From positions 2,046,001 through 2,110,000 of the forward strand of contig OZ246008.1 of the NCBI GenBank assembly GCA_965230525.1: DNA of 64,000 bases. The letters are read 5' to 3'. Every line of letters starts with the position of its first letter. The stretch's first letter is position 1. The notes under the pieces are model-generated. The model was not told the DNA's origin, searched no databases, and worked only from the letters and a program-made list of their open reading frames with translations. Below are positions 9,549 to 17,757 of the stretch, in pieces. Source of the DNA: GCA-002733465 sp965230525 (GTDB lineage: Bacteria; Pseudomonadota; Gammaproteobacteria; Enterobacterales; Kangiellaceae). Position numbers and translations under genes: made by a program.

Positions 9549-10286
9549 TTATTTATTTTGTGCAATACCGACATCGAGTCGCTCAAACCAGTTTAAAAAC
9601 TCAGTAACCATTTCTCCGCGAAACAAACCGCCGTGTTGAGGCGCGAGAATCTCGATGTCTAATTTTCTCACTCTGGCAATCCAGTCATCTTTGGCTTTGT
9701 TGGATGGCATCCAGCGACGATGAAAAAACTCCATTTTAGGAATGTGGGCATCAAAGTCCTCGACAAAGAAGGGCGCATCATCTTGATCGAGAGCGGCGCC
9801 AATATCGCCACTCATTAATATTTTGGCTTCTTTGTCGTAAACATTAAAATTGCCAGACGAATGTAAATAGTGAGCAGGAATAAACTGCAAGGTGGCGTCA
9901 CCGAGTTGCAGCGAGCTACCTTCATCGGGAATGCCTTGGAACTTAATGTTGTTCATGCCAAAGTGAGCTAGAAAGGATTCCCAGATCCAAGGGGAGTATA
10001 GTTTTGCTTTTGGTAAACACTGATCCCAAAGCCCAAGCGAGGAAATAATATCGGGATCTTGATGAGAAGCAAATAACGCGGTGATGTCATCTAGCGAAGT
10101 GTAACGTAGCACGGAAGTTAACATTTGCGAAAATAATTCGATTCCGCCAGGATCGAGTATCACGCTTTGTTCATTATTCATCACCATATATTGGTTAGTG
10201 TCGATAATTTTTTCGTCGCGTTCCGGATCTCTACCAAAACAAAACCATTTGTGACTTCCTTTTTGATATAGCGAAATTGCTTGCAT
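9549..10286 (-). CDS. Metallo-beta-lactamase-fold di-iron (ODP-type) protein
   Basis: A 245-residue protein of the oxygen-binding di-iron/MBL-fold group related to flavodiiron proteins but lacking a flavodoxin domain. Metal-ligand motifs are visible in order: SHQDPD (histidine and two aspartates), PAHYLHSSG (histidine), MSGDIGAA (bridging aspartate) and APQHGG (histidine). Proteins of this type bind O2 at a di-iron site, and some work as sensors with chemotaxis receptors. The gene lies 41 bases downstream of a chemoreceptor-like coiled-coil gene and after a diguanylate cyclase on the same strand, which supports a sensory role. A classical hydrolase activity cannot be excluded from sequence. 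Confidence 0.8.
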   Translation of the reverse strand: MQAISLYQKGSHKWFCFGRDPERDEKIIDTNQYMVMNNEQSVILDPGGIELFSQMLTSVLRYTSLDDITALFASHQDPDIISSLGLWDQCLPKAKLYSPWIWESFLAHFGMNNIKFQGIPDEGSSLQLGDATLQFIPAHYLHSSGNFNVYDKEAKILMSGDIGAALDQDDAPFFVEDFDAHIPKMEFFHRRWMPSNKAKDDWIARVRKLDIEILAPQHGGLFRGEMVTEFLNWFERLDVGIAQNK

Positions 10287-10327
10287 GCTTGGCCCTATTT
10301 ATTTTAATGATGAGTTAAATTTATTCT

Positions 10328-10936
10328 TTATTGTAAATGTGATAAGTGCTTTCTAGCATTTTCCAAATGGGTATTGATTCGGCTGCCAGCGCTGGCTACT
10401 TTATCGGCGACTGAGTTTAGTGAGTCTTGGAAGTCTTCGCTGGCTCGCGATGCTTCAACCCGAGATACCACCGAAACCACTTGAGTTGCTCTTAATTCCA
10501 TTTTTGTTTCATCAAGTCGATCCATGAGTCCTCGTAAGCTTTTATCAATTTCTTTCTCAAGGCGATTTTTCTCAGATTCTACATGACAAAATATTTGTTT
10601 AATGCGGTCTGCTTTTCCCTCTTGCGCTTGATAGTCTACTCTGGCCAAACGTTCGATAAATCCACCGGTGCGAAAAAGGTTGGCTGCTATCTTTGTTTGC
10701 GATATTGCAATGGTGTTAACACTGGTAGCTGCTTCAATAGTCAGCTTAGAAAGCCCTTCAATAAATCGAGTGATTTCATTAAAGCCAGCAGCGGTAGAGC
10801 CCGCTCTCACTGCTAGAGCGCGCGCGTTCTTTGATGTGATAGATAATTCTTCGGCAATCGATTGAGCCTTAAATAACTCGGAAGCAACATGCGCAACAGA
10901 TATGAATGTATCAGCCGCTTGTTGGTCATTGCGCAT
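10328..10936 (-). CDS. Soluble chemoreceptor-like coiled-coil protein
   Basis: This 202-residue protein has no membrane segment or signal peptide and is almost wholly helical. Residues ~30-75 (SKNARALAVRAGSTAAGF, then EITRFIEGLS) resemble the hairpin tip of methyl-accepting chemotaxis proteins (NLLALNAAIEAARAG...GF), but the tip is diverged: the invariant E and R residues of the CheA/CheW contact are largely replaced. The C-terminal half is a second coiled coil (SEKNRLEKEIDKSLRGLMDRLDETK). It is encoded 41 bases before the di-iron MBL protein, suggesting a two-piece receptor: separate sensor and signalling helix. Whether it contacts CheA is unknown. Confidence 0.7.
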   Translation of the reverse strand: MRNDQQAADTFISVAHVASELFKAQSIAEELSITSKNARALAVRAGSTAAGFNEITRFIEGLSKLTIEAATSVNTIAISQTKIAANLFRTGGFIERLARVDYQAQEGKADRIKQIFCHVESEKNRLEKEIDKSLRGLMDRLDETKMELRATQVVSVVSRVEASRASEDFQDSLNSVADKVASAGSRINTHLENARKHLSHLQ

Positions 10937-11102
10937 TCAGGGTACCTACAAAAAAACAATTGGATGTTATCTATAGATAGGCAATTTCGTCGTAAAAATC
11001 CAGTTTTACCGGCATTTTTATTATACAAATTGGCGCTATTCTACTGAGCCAAGCTTTTCTCCCAGCTCAATGACTTTCTCAGCCAAATCTAATTCTCGCT
11101 AT

Positions 11103-12230
11103 TTAGGCCGATTCAGTTTCAACTTCAGTTTGCGAGTCAAACACCACTACCCGATTACGACCTTCGCGTTTAGCCCGGTAAAGCGCGGCATCGACATCTT
11201 GAATGGCGTTTCGACGAGTCGATTGTCGTTTTTCGACCTGAGCCACACCAAAACTCGCTGTTAGTTTGTCAGCGGTTGAAAAAACATGTTCTTCCACAAG
11301 CTTGCGCAGCTTTTCAGCTATGATGGCAGCATTAGCGAGGCTAGTTTCCGGCAGCAGTGCAATAAACTCCTCTCCTCCCCAGCGCGAAAGTATATCAGTA
11401 CTGCGAATTCCTTGTTTAATCAGTTGTGAAAACTCGACTAATACATTGTCGCCAATCTGATGACCAAAGCGATCATTAATGGTCTTAAAGTAGTCGATAT
11501 CGACCATGATCACACACAAAGGCATGCCGTATCGATTCACTTTTTCTTGTTCATGTTCAAACTGTTGGTCGAAAAAGCGTCTATTGTATAGGCCGGTCAG
11601 CTGATCAGTAATGGAAAGGTTTTCTAACTTTTCCAAATACTTAATTTCTTTTTCTCGATTACTTAATACCAATTGGTAGGCGGCAATGGTCGAAGACTCA
11701 AAGAAATAAGCGATAAATACAACCGTGAGGGATGATGCGGCAAAGCGCATAAAAGAAGTGAAGCTCCAATAGCCGTTATCCCACTCGCCAATGCCCATGA
11801 AAACCACTGGAACCAGTACGCTATAAAACAGAGCGATCATGATTAGGCCTTTGACCTTTCCCAAGATTGGGATTACAAAAAGCGGAAAGCAAAGGGTCCA
11901 AACCAAGCCAAATTCATGATTTTTAGTTAAATAACTCAGAACAATCAAAAACGTAAACAGCATCGAGGTGCCTAAAATGCCGGCTTCTTTTACTCTTTTC
12001 TTTACAAATAACAAATAGAGAGCGCACAGGCTGATTGAAATGGTAACGAGATCAATTATCACCAAAAGGGTATCGCCGCGGGTGTAATTGATAACCATAA
12101 AGATGGTGAAGGCGAAAAGAGTAATCCCGAGAAGTGCAGCCGTCAGCATGAGTCGCCGATAGAGAAAAGGATCTTTGTCGGTTTGAAAACCTTCGATCAG
12201 TTTGTTTTTGATAGTCGATATCATAAACAA
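11103..12230 (-). CDS. Membrane-anchored diguanylate cyclase (GGDEF)
   Basis: A 375-residue protein with about six transmembrane helices in the first ~180 residues, a short coiled linker (NREKEIKYLEKLENLS) and a C-terminal GGDEF domain starting at DQLTGLYNRRFFD. The active-site signature is GGEEF, so catalysis is expected (2 GTP to c-di-GMP). An inhibitory-site motif RSTD sits five residues before it, so product feedback is likely. There is no EAL domain. It lies 166 bases upstream of the coiled-coil/di-iron protein pair on the same strand; a shared transcript is possible but not proven. Confidence 0.93.
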   Translation of the reverse strand: MFMISTIKNKLIEGFQTDKDPFLYRRLMLTAALLGITLFAFTIFMVINYTRGDTLLVIIDLVTISISLCALYLLFVKKRVKEAGILGTSMLFTFLIVLSYLTKNHEFGLVWTLCFPLFVIPILGKVKGLIMIALFYSVLVPVVFMGIGEWDNGYWSFTSFMRFAASSLTVVFIAYFFESSTIAAYQLVLSNREKEIKYLEKLENLSITDQLTGLYNRRFFDQQFEHEQEKVNRYGMPLCVIMVDIDYFKTINDRFGHQIGDNVLVEFSQLIKQGIRSTDILSRWGGEEFIALLPETSLANAAIIAEKLRKLVEEHVFSTADKLTASFGVAQVEKRQSTRRNAIQDVDAALYRAKREGRNRVVVFDSQTEVETESA

Positions 12231-12501
12231 ATACCTACTATTCGCCTCGGATTAGCCGTAGATTGTTGTACGATGCTAGCACATTTTGAGATAATAGTTG
12301 AAAAATATTCTCTAAATTCAGTAGCTTGAGCAAACATTATCTACCTATCTCGCGGACTGAATAAGGCCATTTATTGGTGCTTATTTGCCATGAATTGAGC
12401 GGTGCCTCTAGTGACTTTGGTACCTATATCCAGTAACATACGCGGTTTTTGCGGAGCCTCGAGGTTCTGCCATTTCTTTTCTATTTTTTAAGGTTAGATA
12501 T

Positions 12502-14265
12502 ATGCGTAGCCATTACAACGGCGAATTACTGAGTGCTTCAGAGGGTGATCAAGTCACAGTAGCTGGATGGGTTCATCGAGCAAGAGATTTAGGTGGTTTG
12601 ATATTCCTGCAAATTAGAGACCGAAGCGGTATTGTGCAAGCGGTGATTGAGCCGGAAAAAGAGGCTCTTTTTGCTAAAGCCGAATCATTGCGTAGTGAAT
12701 TTGTCGTTTCCCTAACTGGTGAAATCCGCAATCGTCCAGAGGATATGATTAACAAAGATATGGTCACTGGTGCGATTGAATTAGTTGCTACGGATCTTGA
12801 AATATTAAACCAAGCCGCTCCTCCCGCAATTTTGATTGACGGTCATGAAGATGTCTCTGAAGAAATTCGATTGAAGTATCGATACCTCGATCTTCGAAGA
12901 CCAGAAATGCAAGAAAAGATTTTATTTAGAAATAAAGTTGCTAAGCAGTTACGCGACTTTTTGGAATCCGAAAATTTTGCAGATATTGAAACGCCTATCT
13001 TAACCAAAGCAACACCAGAAGGCGCGCGAGATTATTTAGTTCCGAGTCGAACTAATAAAGGCTCATTTTTTGCACTTCCTCAATCGCCGCAGCTATTTAA
13101 ACAGTTGTTAATGATGAGTGGATTTGACCGGTACTACCAAATTGTTCGTTGTTTTAGAGACGAAGATTTACGTGCCGATCGTCAACCCGAATTTACCCAA
13201 CTCGATATTGAAACATCCTTTATGGATGAAGAAGCCATTATGTCGATGATGGAAAAAATGATCCGTGGTTTGTTTGAGAAGACCTTGGGTGTCGATTTAG
13301 GTGATTTCCCTAGAATGCCTTATGCCGAAGCGATGAAGCGGTATGGCAGTGACAAACCAGATTTACGGGTTGCGATTGAATTAGTTGATGTTGAAGATTT
13401 GTTAAAAGACGTTGAATTCAAAGTTTTCTCTGGCCCGGCGAACGATGCTAGTGGTCGAGTAGCGGCTATTTGCGTGCCCGGAGGCGCTGAACTAAGCCGT
13501 AAGCAAATTGACCAGTATACCGACTATGCCGGGCGCTACGGCGCAAAGGGATTAGCTTGGGTGAAAGTAAAGGAACTAGGCAAGGGGATTGAAGGGGTTC
13601 AGTCACCTATTGCTAAATTCCTGAATGATGAAATCATTGACGAGATTTTAACACGCACTAATGCAGCAGCGGGAGATATTCTGCTATTTGGTGCTGATTC
13701 AAATCGAGTTGTCACTGATTCACTGGGCGCTTTGAGACTCAAAGTTGCAGAAGATCGCGGCTTGGTGGACGATACATGGAAACCACTTTGGGTGGTTGAC
13801 TTTCCAATGTTTGAAGAAGACAAAGGCCAAATGCACGCGCTTCATCATCCATTCACAGCACCAAAAGAAAACGATGTTGAAAAATTGAAAAGCGCGCCTA
13901 CAGAAACCTTATCACGCGCTTACGACATGGTATTAAATGGCTGTGAAGTTGGTGGTGGTTCGGTACGTATTCATGACCAAGCAATACAGGCGGCAATTTT
14001 CGAAATTCTTGGCATCGAAAAACAAGAAGCCGATGAAAAGTTTGGCTTTTTGCTGGAAGCTCTAAAATATGGCTGCCCACCGCATGGTGGAATTGCATTC
14101 GGTTTAGACCGCTTAGTCATGTTGATGGTAGGGGCCGACTCTATCCGTGATGTCATCGCATTTCCTAAAACGACCACGGCCAGCTGTCCACTCACTTCAG
14201 CACCATCGAAAGTCTCAGCAGCGCAGCTAGAAGAGTTGGCAATTGCCACAATCAGCAAAAAGTAG
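12502..14265 (+). CDS. aspS: Aspartate--tRNA ligase
   Basis: The 587-residue class II aminoacyl-tRNA synthetase charges tRNA-Asp. An N-terminal OB-fold anticodon-binding domain (VAGWVHRARDLGGLIFLQIRD) is followed by the catalytic domain with motif 2 (FRDEDLRADRQPEFTQLD), the bacterial GAD insertion around residues 300-410, and motif 3 (GIAFGLDRLVML). The length is that of the bacterial type. An AAGG sequence lies 9 bases before the ATG. It heads the conserved aspS-yebC-ruvC order, and yebC starts 30 bases downstream. Confidence 0.98.
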   Translation: MRSHYNGELLSASEGDQVTVAGWVHRARDLGGLIFLQIRDRSGIVQAVIEPEKEALFAKAESLRSEFVVSLTGEIRNRPEDMINKDMVTGAIELVATDLEILNQAAPPAILIDGHEDVSEEIRLKYRYLDLRRPEMQEKILFRNKVAKQLRDFLESENFADIETPILTKATPEGARDYLVPSRTNKGSFFALPQSPQLFKQLLMMSGFDRYYQIVRCFRDEDLRADRQPEFTQLDIETSFMDEEAIMSMMEKMIRGLFEKTLGVDLGDFPRMPYAEAMKRYGSDKPDLRVAIELVDVEDLLKDVEFKVFSGPANDASGRVAAICVPGGAELSRKQIDQYTDYAGRYGAKGLAWVKVKELGKGIEGVQSPIAKFLNDEIIDEILTRTNAAAGDILLFGADSNRVVTDSLGALRLKVAEDRGLVDDTWKPLWVVDFPMFEEDKGQMHALHHPFTAPKENDVEKLKSAPTETLSRAYDMVLNGCEVGGGSVRIHDQAIQAAIFEILGIEKQEADEKFGFLLEALKYGCPPHGGIAFGLDRLVMLMVGADSIRDVIAFPKTTTASCPLTSAPSKVSAAQLEELAIATISKK

Positions 14266-14295
14266 TGATTGGATTAAAAAGGAGCGGAGGATTAA

Positions 14296-15039
14296 ATGGC
14301 GGGTCACAGTAAATGGGCAAATATACAACATCGCAAAAAAGCGCAAGACGCAAAACGCGGTAAGTTATTTACCAAATTTATTCGTGAAATCGTTGTTGCG
14401 GCCAAAGCCGGTGGCGGTGATCCCGATAATAATCCTCGGCTAAGAGCTGCGATAGACAAAGCTCTTAGTGGAAACATGACCCGAGATACCGTTGAGCGAG
14501 CGGTAAAGCGGGGAGCTGGAGGCGAAGATGGCTCCAGTATGGACGAACTCACCTACGAAGGATACGGTCCGGGTGGTTGTGCCATTTTAGTCGAATGTAT
14601 GACAGATAATAAGAACCGCACAGTCGCTGAGGTGCGTCATGCGTTTACCAAATCAGGCAGCGAACTAGCAACTTCAGGATCGGTGGCTTATTTATTTGAG
14701 AAAAAAGGCCAGCTTATTTTTTCAGCCGAAGTGGACGAAGATGCTTTAATGGAGGCTGCCTTAGAAGCGGGTGCTGAAGACATTATCAATCACGATGATG
14801 GTTCATTTGAAGTGCTCACCCTGCCAGAAGATTTTGTTTCAGTAAAAGAAGCGCTTGAAGAAAATAGTTTACAAGCTGAAGACGGCGAAATAACTATGTT
14901 GCCCTCAACTCATGCTGAATTAGACATTGATACGGCGGTGAAAGTATTGAGATTGATCGAAAGACTTGAAGATCTCGATGATACACAGAATGTGTATAGT
15001 AATGCTGAAATTCCTGCTGAAGCCTACGAGCTACTTTAA
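14296..15039 (+). CDS. yebC: YebC/PmpR-family protein
   Basis: A 247-residue DUF28 protein beginning with the family signature MAGHSKWANIQHRKKAQD, with SSMDELTYEGYGPGG and TKSGSELATSGSVAYLF further on. Members are described as transcriptional regulators, and more recently as factors that help ribosomes through difficult sequences. It is cytoplasmic, of normal length, and preceded by a strong GGAGCGGAGG ribosome binding site. It lies between aspS and ruvC, the usual gammaproteobacterial position. Confidence 0.97.
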   Translation: MAGHSKWANIQHRKKAQDAKRGKLFTKFIREIVVAAKAGGGDPDNNPRLRAAIDKALSGNMTRDTVERAVKRGAGGEDGSSMDELTYEGYGPGGCAILVECMTDNKNRTVAEVRHAFTKSGSELATSGSVAYLFEKKGQLIFSAEVDEDALMEAALEAGAEDIINHDDGSFEVLTLPEDFVSVKEALEENSLQAEDGEITMLPSTHAELDIDTAVKVLRLIERLEDLDDTQNVYSNAEIPAEAYELL

Positions 15040-15087
15040 TCAATCGTTAGTAAAGCGATCAAACCAAGCTCGACTTTGGTTAATCTA

Positions 15088-15113
15088 GACTTAGGCAAAA
15101 GACTTAGGCAAAA
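15088..15113. repeat. 13-base perfect tandem duplication
   Basis: GACTTAGGCAAAA occurs twice head to tail in the 160-base gap between yebC and ruvC. Just upstream, AACCAA-8-TTGGTT could form a small hairpin. No function is assigned. Confidence 0.7.
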
Positions 15114-15199
15114 CCGAAATCAAATTAAGCGTGCATTTTTAATTATGGTATATTGACCAACTAATCATTACCCTACACGCAGTATAATAAAGCCCCATA

Positions 15200-15718
15200 A
15201 TGCCGACTATATTAGGAATAGATCCAGGTTCAAGAATCACCGGTTTTGGTGTTATCACTATGAATGGCCGAAAAATGGAATACCTTGCCAGTGGTTGTAT
15301 TCGCATTAAGGATGGAATTTTGTCCGACCGACTAAATCAAATCTTTGATTGCATTTCTGAAGTGGTACAAGAATATAAACCCACTGAGGCAGCGATTGAA
15401 CAAGTATTTATGTCTAAAAATGCTGATTCAGCATTAAAACTAGGACAAGCTCGTGGAGCGGCCATGGTTGCCATGGCGCAACATGCTTTGGTTGTTGCAG
15501 AGTATTCAGCACGACAAATTAAACAAGCCGTGGTTGGTACTGGCGGAGCGGATAAATCTCAAGTACAGCACATGGTGACGAGCTTACTCGGTCTCAATCA
15601 ATCACCTCAAGCTGACGCAGCCGACGGATTAGCGGTAGCTATATGTCATGGTCATGCAATGCAAAGTGCATTGTTTCAGGCTGGAGCTAAAAAAGTGACT
15701 CGCGGAAGGTTGAGATAG
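15200..15718 (+). CDS. ruvC: Holliday junction resolvase RuvC
   Basis: A 172-residue endonuclease that cuts four-way DNA junctions during recombination repair. The acidic active-site residues are recognisable: D in GIDPGSRITGFG near the N-terminus, E in EAAIEQVF, and the aspartates of ADAADGLAVAICH near the C-terminus. The length is normal. It is separated from ruvA by 363 bases of repeat-rich sequence instead of being tightly coupled to it. Confidence 0.98.
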   Translation: MPTILGIDPGSRITGFGVITMNGRKMEYLASGCIRIKDGILSDRLNQIFDCISEVVQEYKPTEAAIEQVFMSKNADSALKLGQARGAAMVAMAQHALVVAEYSARQIKQAVVGTGGADKSQVQHMVTSLLGLNQSPQADAADGLAVAICHGHAMQSALFQAGAKKVTRGRLR

Positions 15719-15723
15719 GTTTT

Positions 15724-15762
15724 GGGAGCTGGGAGGTAGGAGCTGGGAGCTGGGAGCAAGGA
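15724..15762. repeat. GGGAGCT heptamer array, copy 1
   Basis: Imperfect tandem copies of GGGAGCT (with GGGAGGT and GGGAGCA variants) begin six bases after the ruvC stop. The same heptamer array recurs at 31902-31935. Confidence 0.75.
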
Positions 15763-15800
15763 GTTTCGAGTTGCGGGGGCGCGGCGTTCCTACCAAGGTT

Positions 15801-16045
15801 AGTCGCATTAGGCAATGACATGAACCGGTTGTCATCGCGAGGCACCGAAGCGAACTCTGTTTTAAGAATTTAAAATTTGCTGGATAGAGTAGTTAAAATA
15901 TAAAGTTCACTAGCGCGGTCGCACTAAGTAGTGACACAAAGCAGTTTGTCATCGCGAGGCGTCGAAGCGATCTCTGTTCTGAAAAATCTAAAATTTGCTG
16001 GTTAGAGTAGTAAAAATAGAAAATTCACCTAGCGCGGTCGAAGTG
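15801..16045. repeat. ~117-base tandem repeat in the ruvC-ruvA gap (dispersed repeat family)
   Basis: Two full units and a short third start are visible. Each unit runs from GTCGCA(T/C)TA, through GTCATCGCGAGGC (15831 and 15948) and GAAGCG(A)ACTCTG or GAAGCGATCTCTG, to TAAAATTTGCTGG, then TTCAC(C)TAGCGCGGTCG. The period is 116-119 bases. The core recurs once at 31219. Together with the heptamer array it fills most of the 363 bases between ruvC and ruvA; no gene is seen there. Confidence 0.85.
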
Positions 16046-16081
16046 TTTTCATCCTAAAGATTAAACAAAAGAAGGTAAAAG

Positions 16082-16684
16082 ATGATTGGTCGATTAAACG
16101 GTATTTTATTGGAAAAACAGCCACCTTTTATATTAGTGGAAGTTAACGGCGTGGGTTACGAGTGCCAAGCCCCAATGAATACTATTTATAACTTACCGGA
16201 AATTAATCAGTCGGTGATTGTGCATACTCATCTATCCGTCAGTGAAAATGCACATACTTTATTTGCATTTTACAGCTTAGAAGAGCGAAAACTATTTCGC
16301 GAATTAATTAAAGTTAACGGAGTAGGGCCCAAATTAGCGCTGGCAATTTTATCGGCAATGAGTGCGATTGAGTTTGTGCAAAATGTGCATGCGGGCGACT
16401 CCAATGGTTTAGTGAAAATCCCAGGAGTCGGCAAGAAAACTGCTGAGCGACTAATCATCGAAATGAAAGACAAGCTGAAGGATTGGCAAGTTGATGGGGG
16501 TACCGTTGCAGGGATTGAAGCTTCGTCTGATATTGCGCCTCAGAGTGATCATGTCGCCGAGGCAATTAGTGGATTAGTGGCATTAGGCTATAAGCCGCAA
16601 GCGGCCAGTTTGGCAATTAGTAAGGTTAAGGATGATACGTTGCCGGCGGCTAGTTTGATTCGGTTAGCGCTCAAAAATATGTAG
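16082..16684 (+). CDS. ruvA: Holliday junction helicase subunit RuvA
   Basis: The 200-residue protein binds the four-way junction as a tetramer and loads RuvB. An N-terminal OB fold is followed by two helix-hairpin-helix motifs (KVNGVGPKLALAIL and KIPGVGKKTAERLI) and a C-terminal domain III (HVAEAISGLVALGYKPQAA) that contacts RuvB. The length is typical. GAAGG lies 7 bases before the ATG. Its usual partner ruvB is over 2.4 kb downstream, beyond two genes on the opposite strand. Confidence 0.98.
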   Translation: MIGRLNGILLEKQPPFILVEVNGVGYECQAPMNTIYNLPEINQSVIVHTHLSVSENAHTLFAFYSLEERKLFRELIKVNGVGPKLALAILSAMSAIEFVQNVHAGDSNGLVKIPGVGKKTAERLIIEMKDKLKDWQVDGGTVAGIEASSDIAPQSDHVAEAISGLVALGYKPQAASLAISKVKDDTLPAASLIRLALKNM

Positions 16685-16792
16685 ATGGCATTTCTATTTT
16701 TTAACTATTGATAAAACGTTTTTCCCTAGAGGTTATAAGTCAAAGGCGTTGATTTGTTAAAAAACAATCAATACAAAGTTAGGTAAATAAAG

Positions 16793-17632
16793 TCAAAGCA
16801 CTCCAACATGAAACCTAATATGATCCCCTATAAACGACCCAATAAAATAATAACTATGGTCATAGCCACTCTGCATTCTCAACTCTAGATCTTGCCCAGC
16901 TTTGTCACAAGCTGATTGAAAAACTTCTGGTTTCAGTTGTTCTTCTAAAAAGTTGTCTGCTGTTCCTTGGTCTATCAAAATTTTATTCGAACTCTTCATA
17001 CCTTGTTCGATCAAATTGGTCGCATCATATTGTAGCCAGTCTGCTCTGTTAGTTCCTAAATAACCTTCAAATGCTTTAATTCCCCAAGGACAGTTACTCG
17101 GATTAACAATTGGTGCAAAGGCTGAAATGGTTTTGAATTTATCGGGATTTCTTAATCCAATAGTCAGCGCGCCATGGCCTCCCATAGAATGACCAAAAAT
17201 GCCCATTCGTTGAGTATCGATCGGAAAATTTTTAGCGACCACCTGTGGAAGTTCCTCAACAATATAATCATACATTCGATAATTATTCGACCAGGGTTGC
17301 TGAGTCGCATTCAGATAAAAACCGGCACCCGAACCAAAGTCATAACTGCTATGCTCATCCTCAAAATCAGTTCCTCTCGGGCTAGTGTCAGGACAAACAA
17401 TGACGACTTTATGTTGACTAGCGTAACGCTGAAAACCGCTCTTGGTGGTAACATTGTCTTGGGTGCATGTTAGTCCCGAAAGGTAAAAGAGTACTGGTAG
17501 TTTCTCGCCATTGGAATGTTCCGGAAGATAAACACTAAATTCCATTTCGCACTGTGTTGAGCGAGAGGCGTGAGTGTAAACTCCTTGAATTCCAGTAAAT
17601 GATTTTTGTTCCGATTTTGTTTCTATTGTCAT
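16793..17632 (-). CDS. fghA: S-formylglutathione hydrolase
   Basis: This 279-residue serine esterase of the esterase D family hydrolyses S-formylglutathione to formate and glutathione, the second step of glutathione-dependent formaldehyde detoxification. The nucleophile elbow is GHSMGGHGAL; a DQGTADNFL segment supplies the aspartate and GYDHSYYF the histidine. It lies 125 bases downstream of adhC on the same strand, the standard pairing, though the gap carries a hairpin repeat. No FrmR-type regulator is adjacent. Confidence 0.97.
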   Translation of the reverse strand: MTIETKSEQKSFTGIQGVYTHASRSTQCEMEFSVYLPEHSNGEKLPVLFYLSGLTCTQDNVTTKSGFQRYASQHKVVIVCPDTSPRGTDFEDEHSSYDFGSGAGFYLNATQQPWSNNYRMYDYIVEELPQVVAKNFPIDTQRMGIFGHSMGGHGALTIGLRNPDKFKTISAFAPIVNPSNCPWGIKAFEGYLGTNRADWLQYDATNLIEQGMKSSNKILIDQGTADNFLEEQLKPEVFQSACDKAGQDLELRMQSGYDHSYYFIGSFIGDHIRFHVGVL

Positions 17633-17663
17633 ACTTTTACCGATAATGATTAGAATGCTTTTT

Positions 17664-17700
17664 CACCACAGAGCCACAGAGCCACAGAGCCTCTGTGGTG
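17664..17700. repeat. Hairpin repeat between adhC and fghA
   Basis: CACCACAGAG (17664-17673) and CTCTGTGGTG (17691-17700) form a perfect 10-base inverted repeat. Copies of CCACAGAG lie in the 17-base loop. It could form a stable stem-loop in the adhC-fghA transcript. Confidence 0.7.
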
Positions 17701-17757
17701 AGTGTCTTTAATGTGTTTCTGTATTGAACATGTTTTAGTGTTTTGACTTTTAATGGA

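Noticed and set aside
15719..16081. Possible CRISPR-like array in the ruvC-ruvA gap
   Set aside because: The repeats are ~117 bases and degenerate, with no short repeat plus unique spacer pattern and no cas gene.
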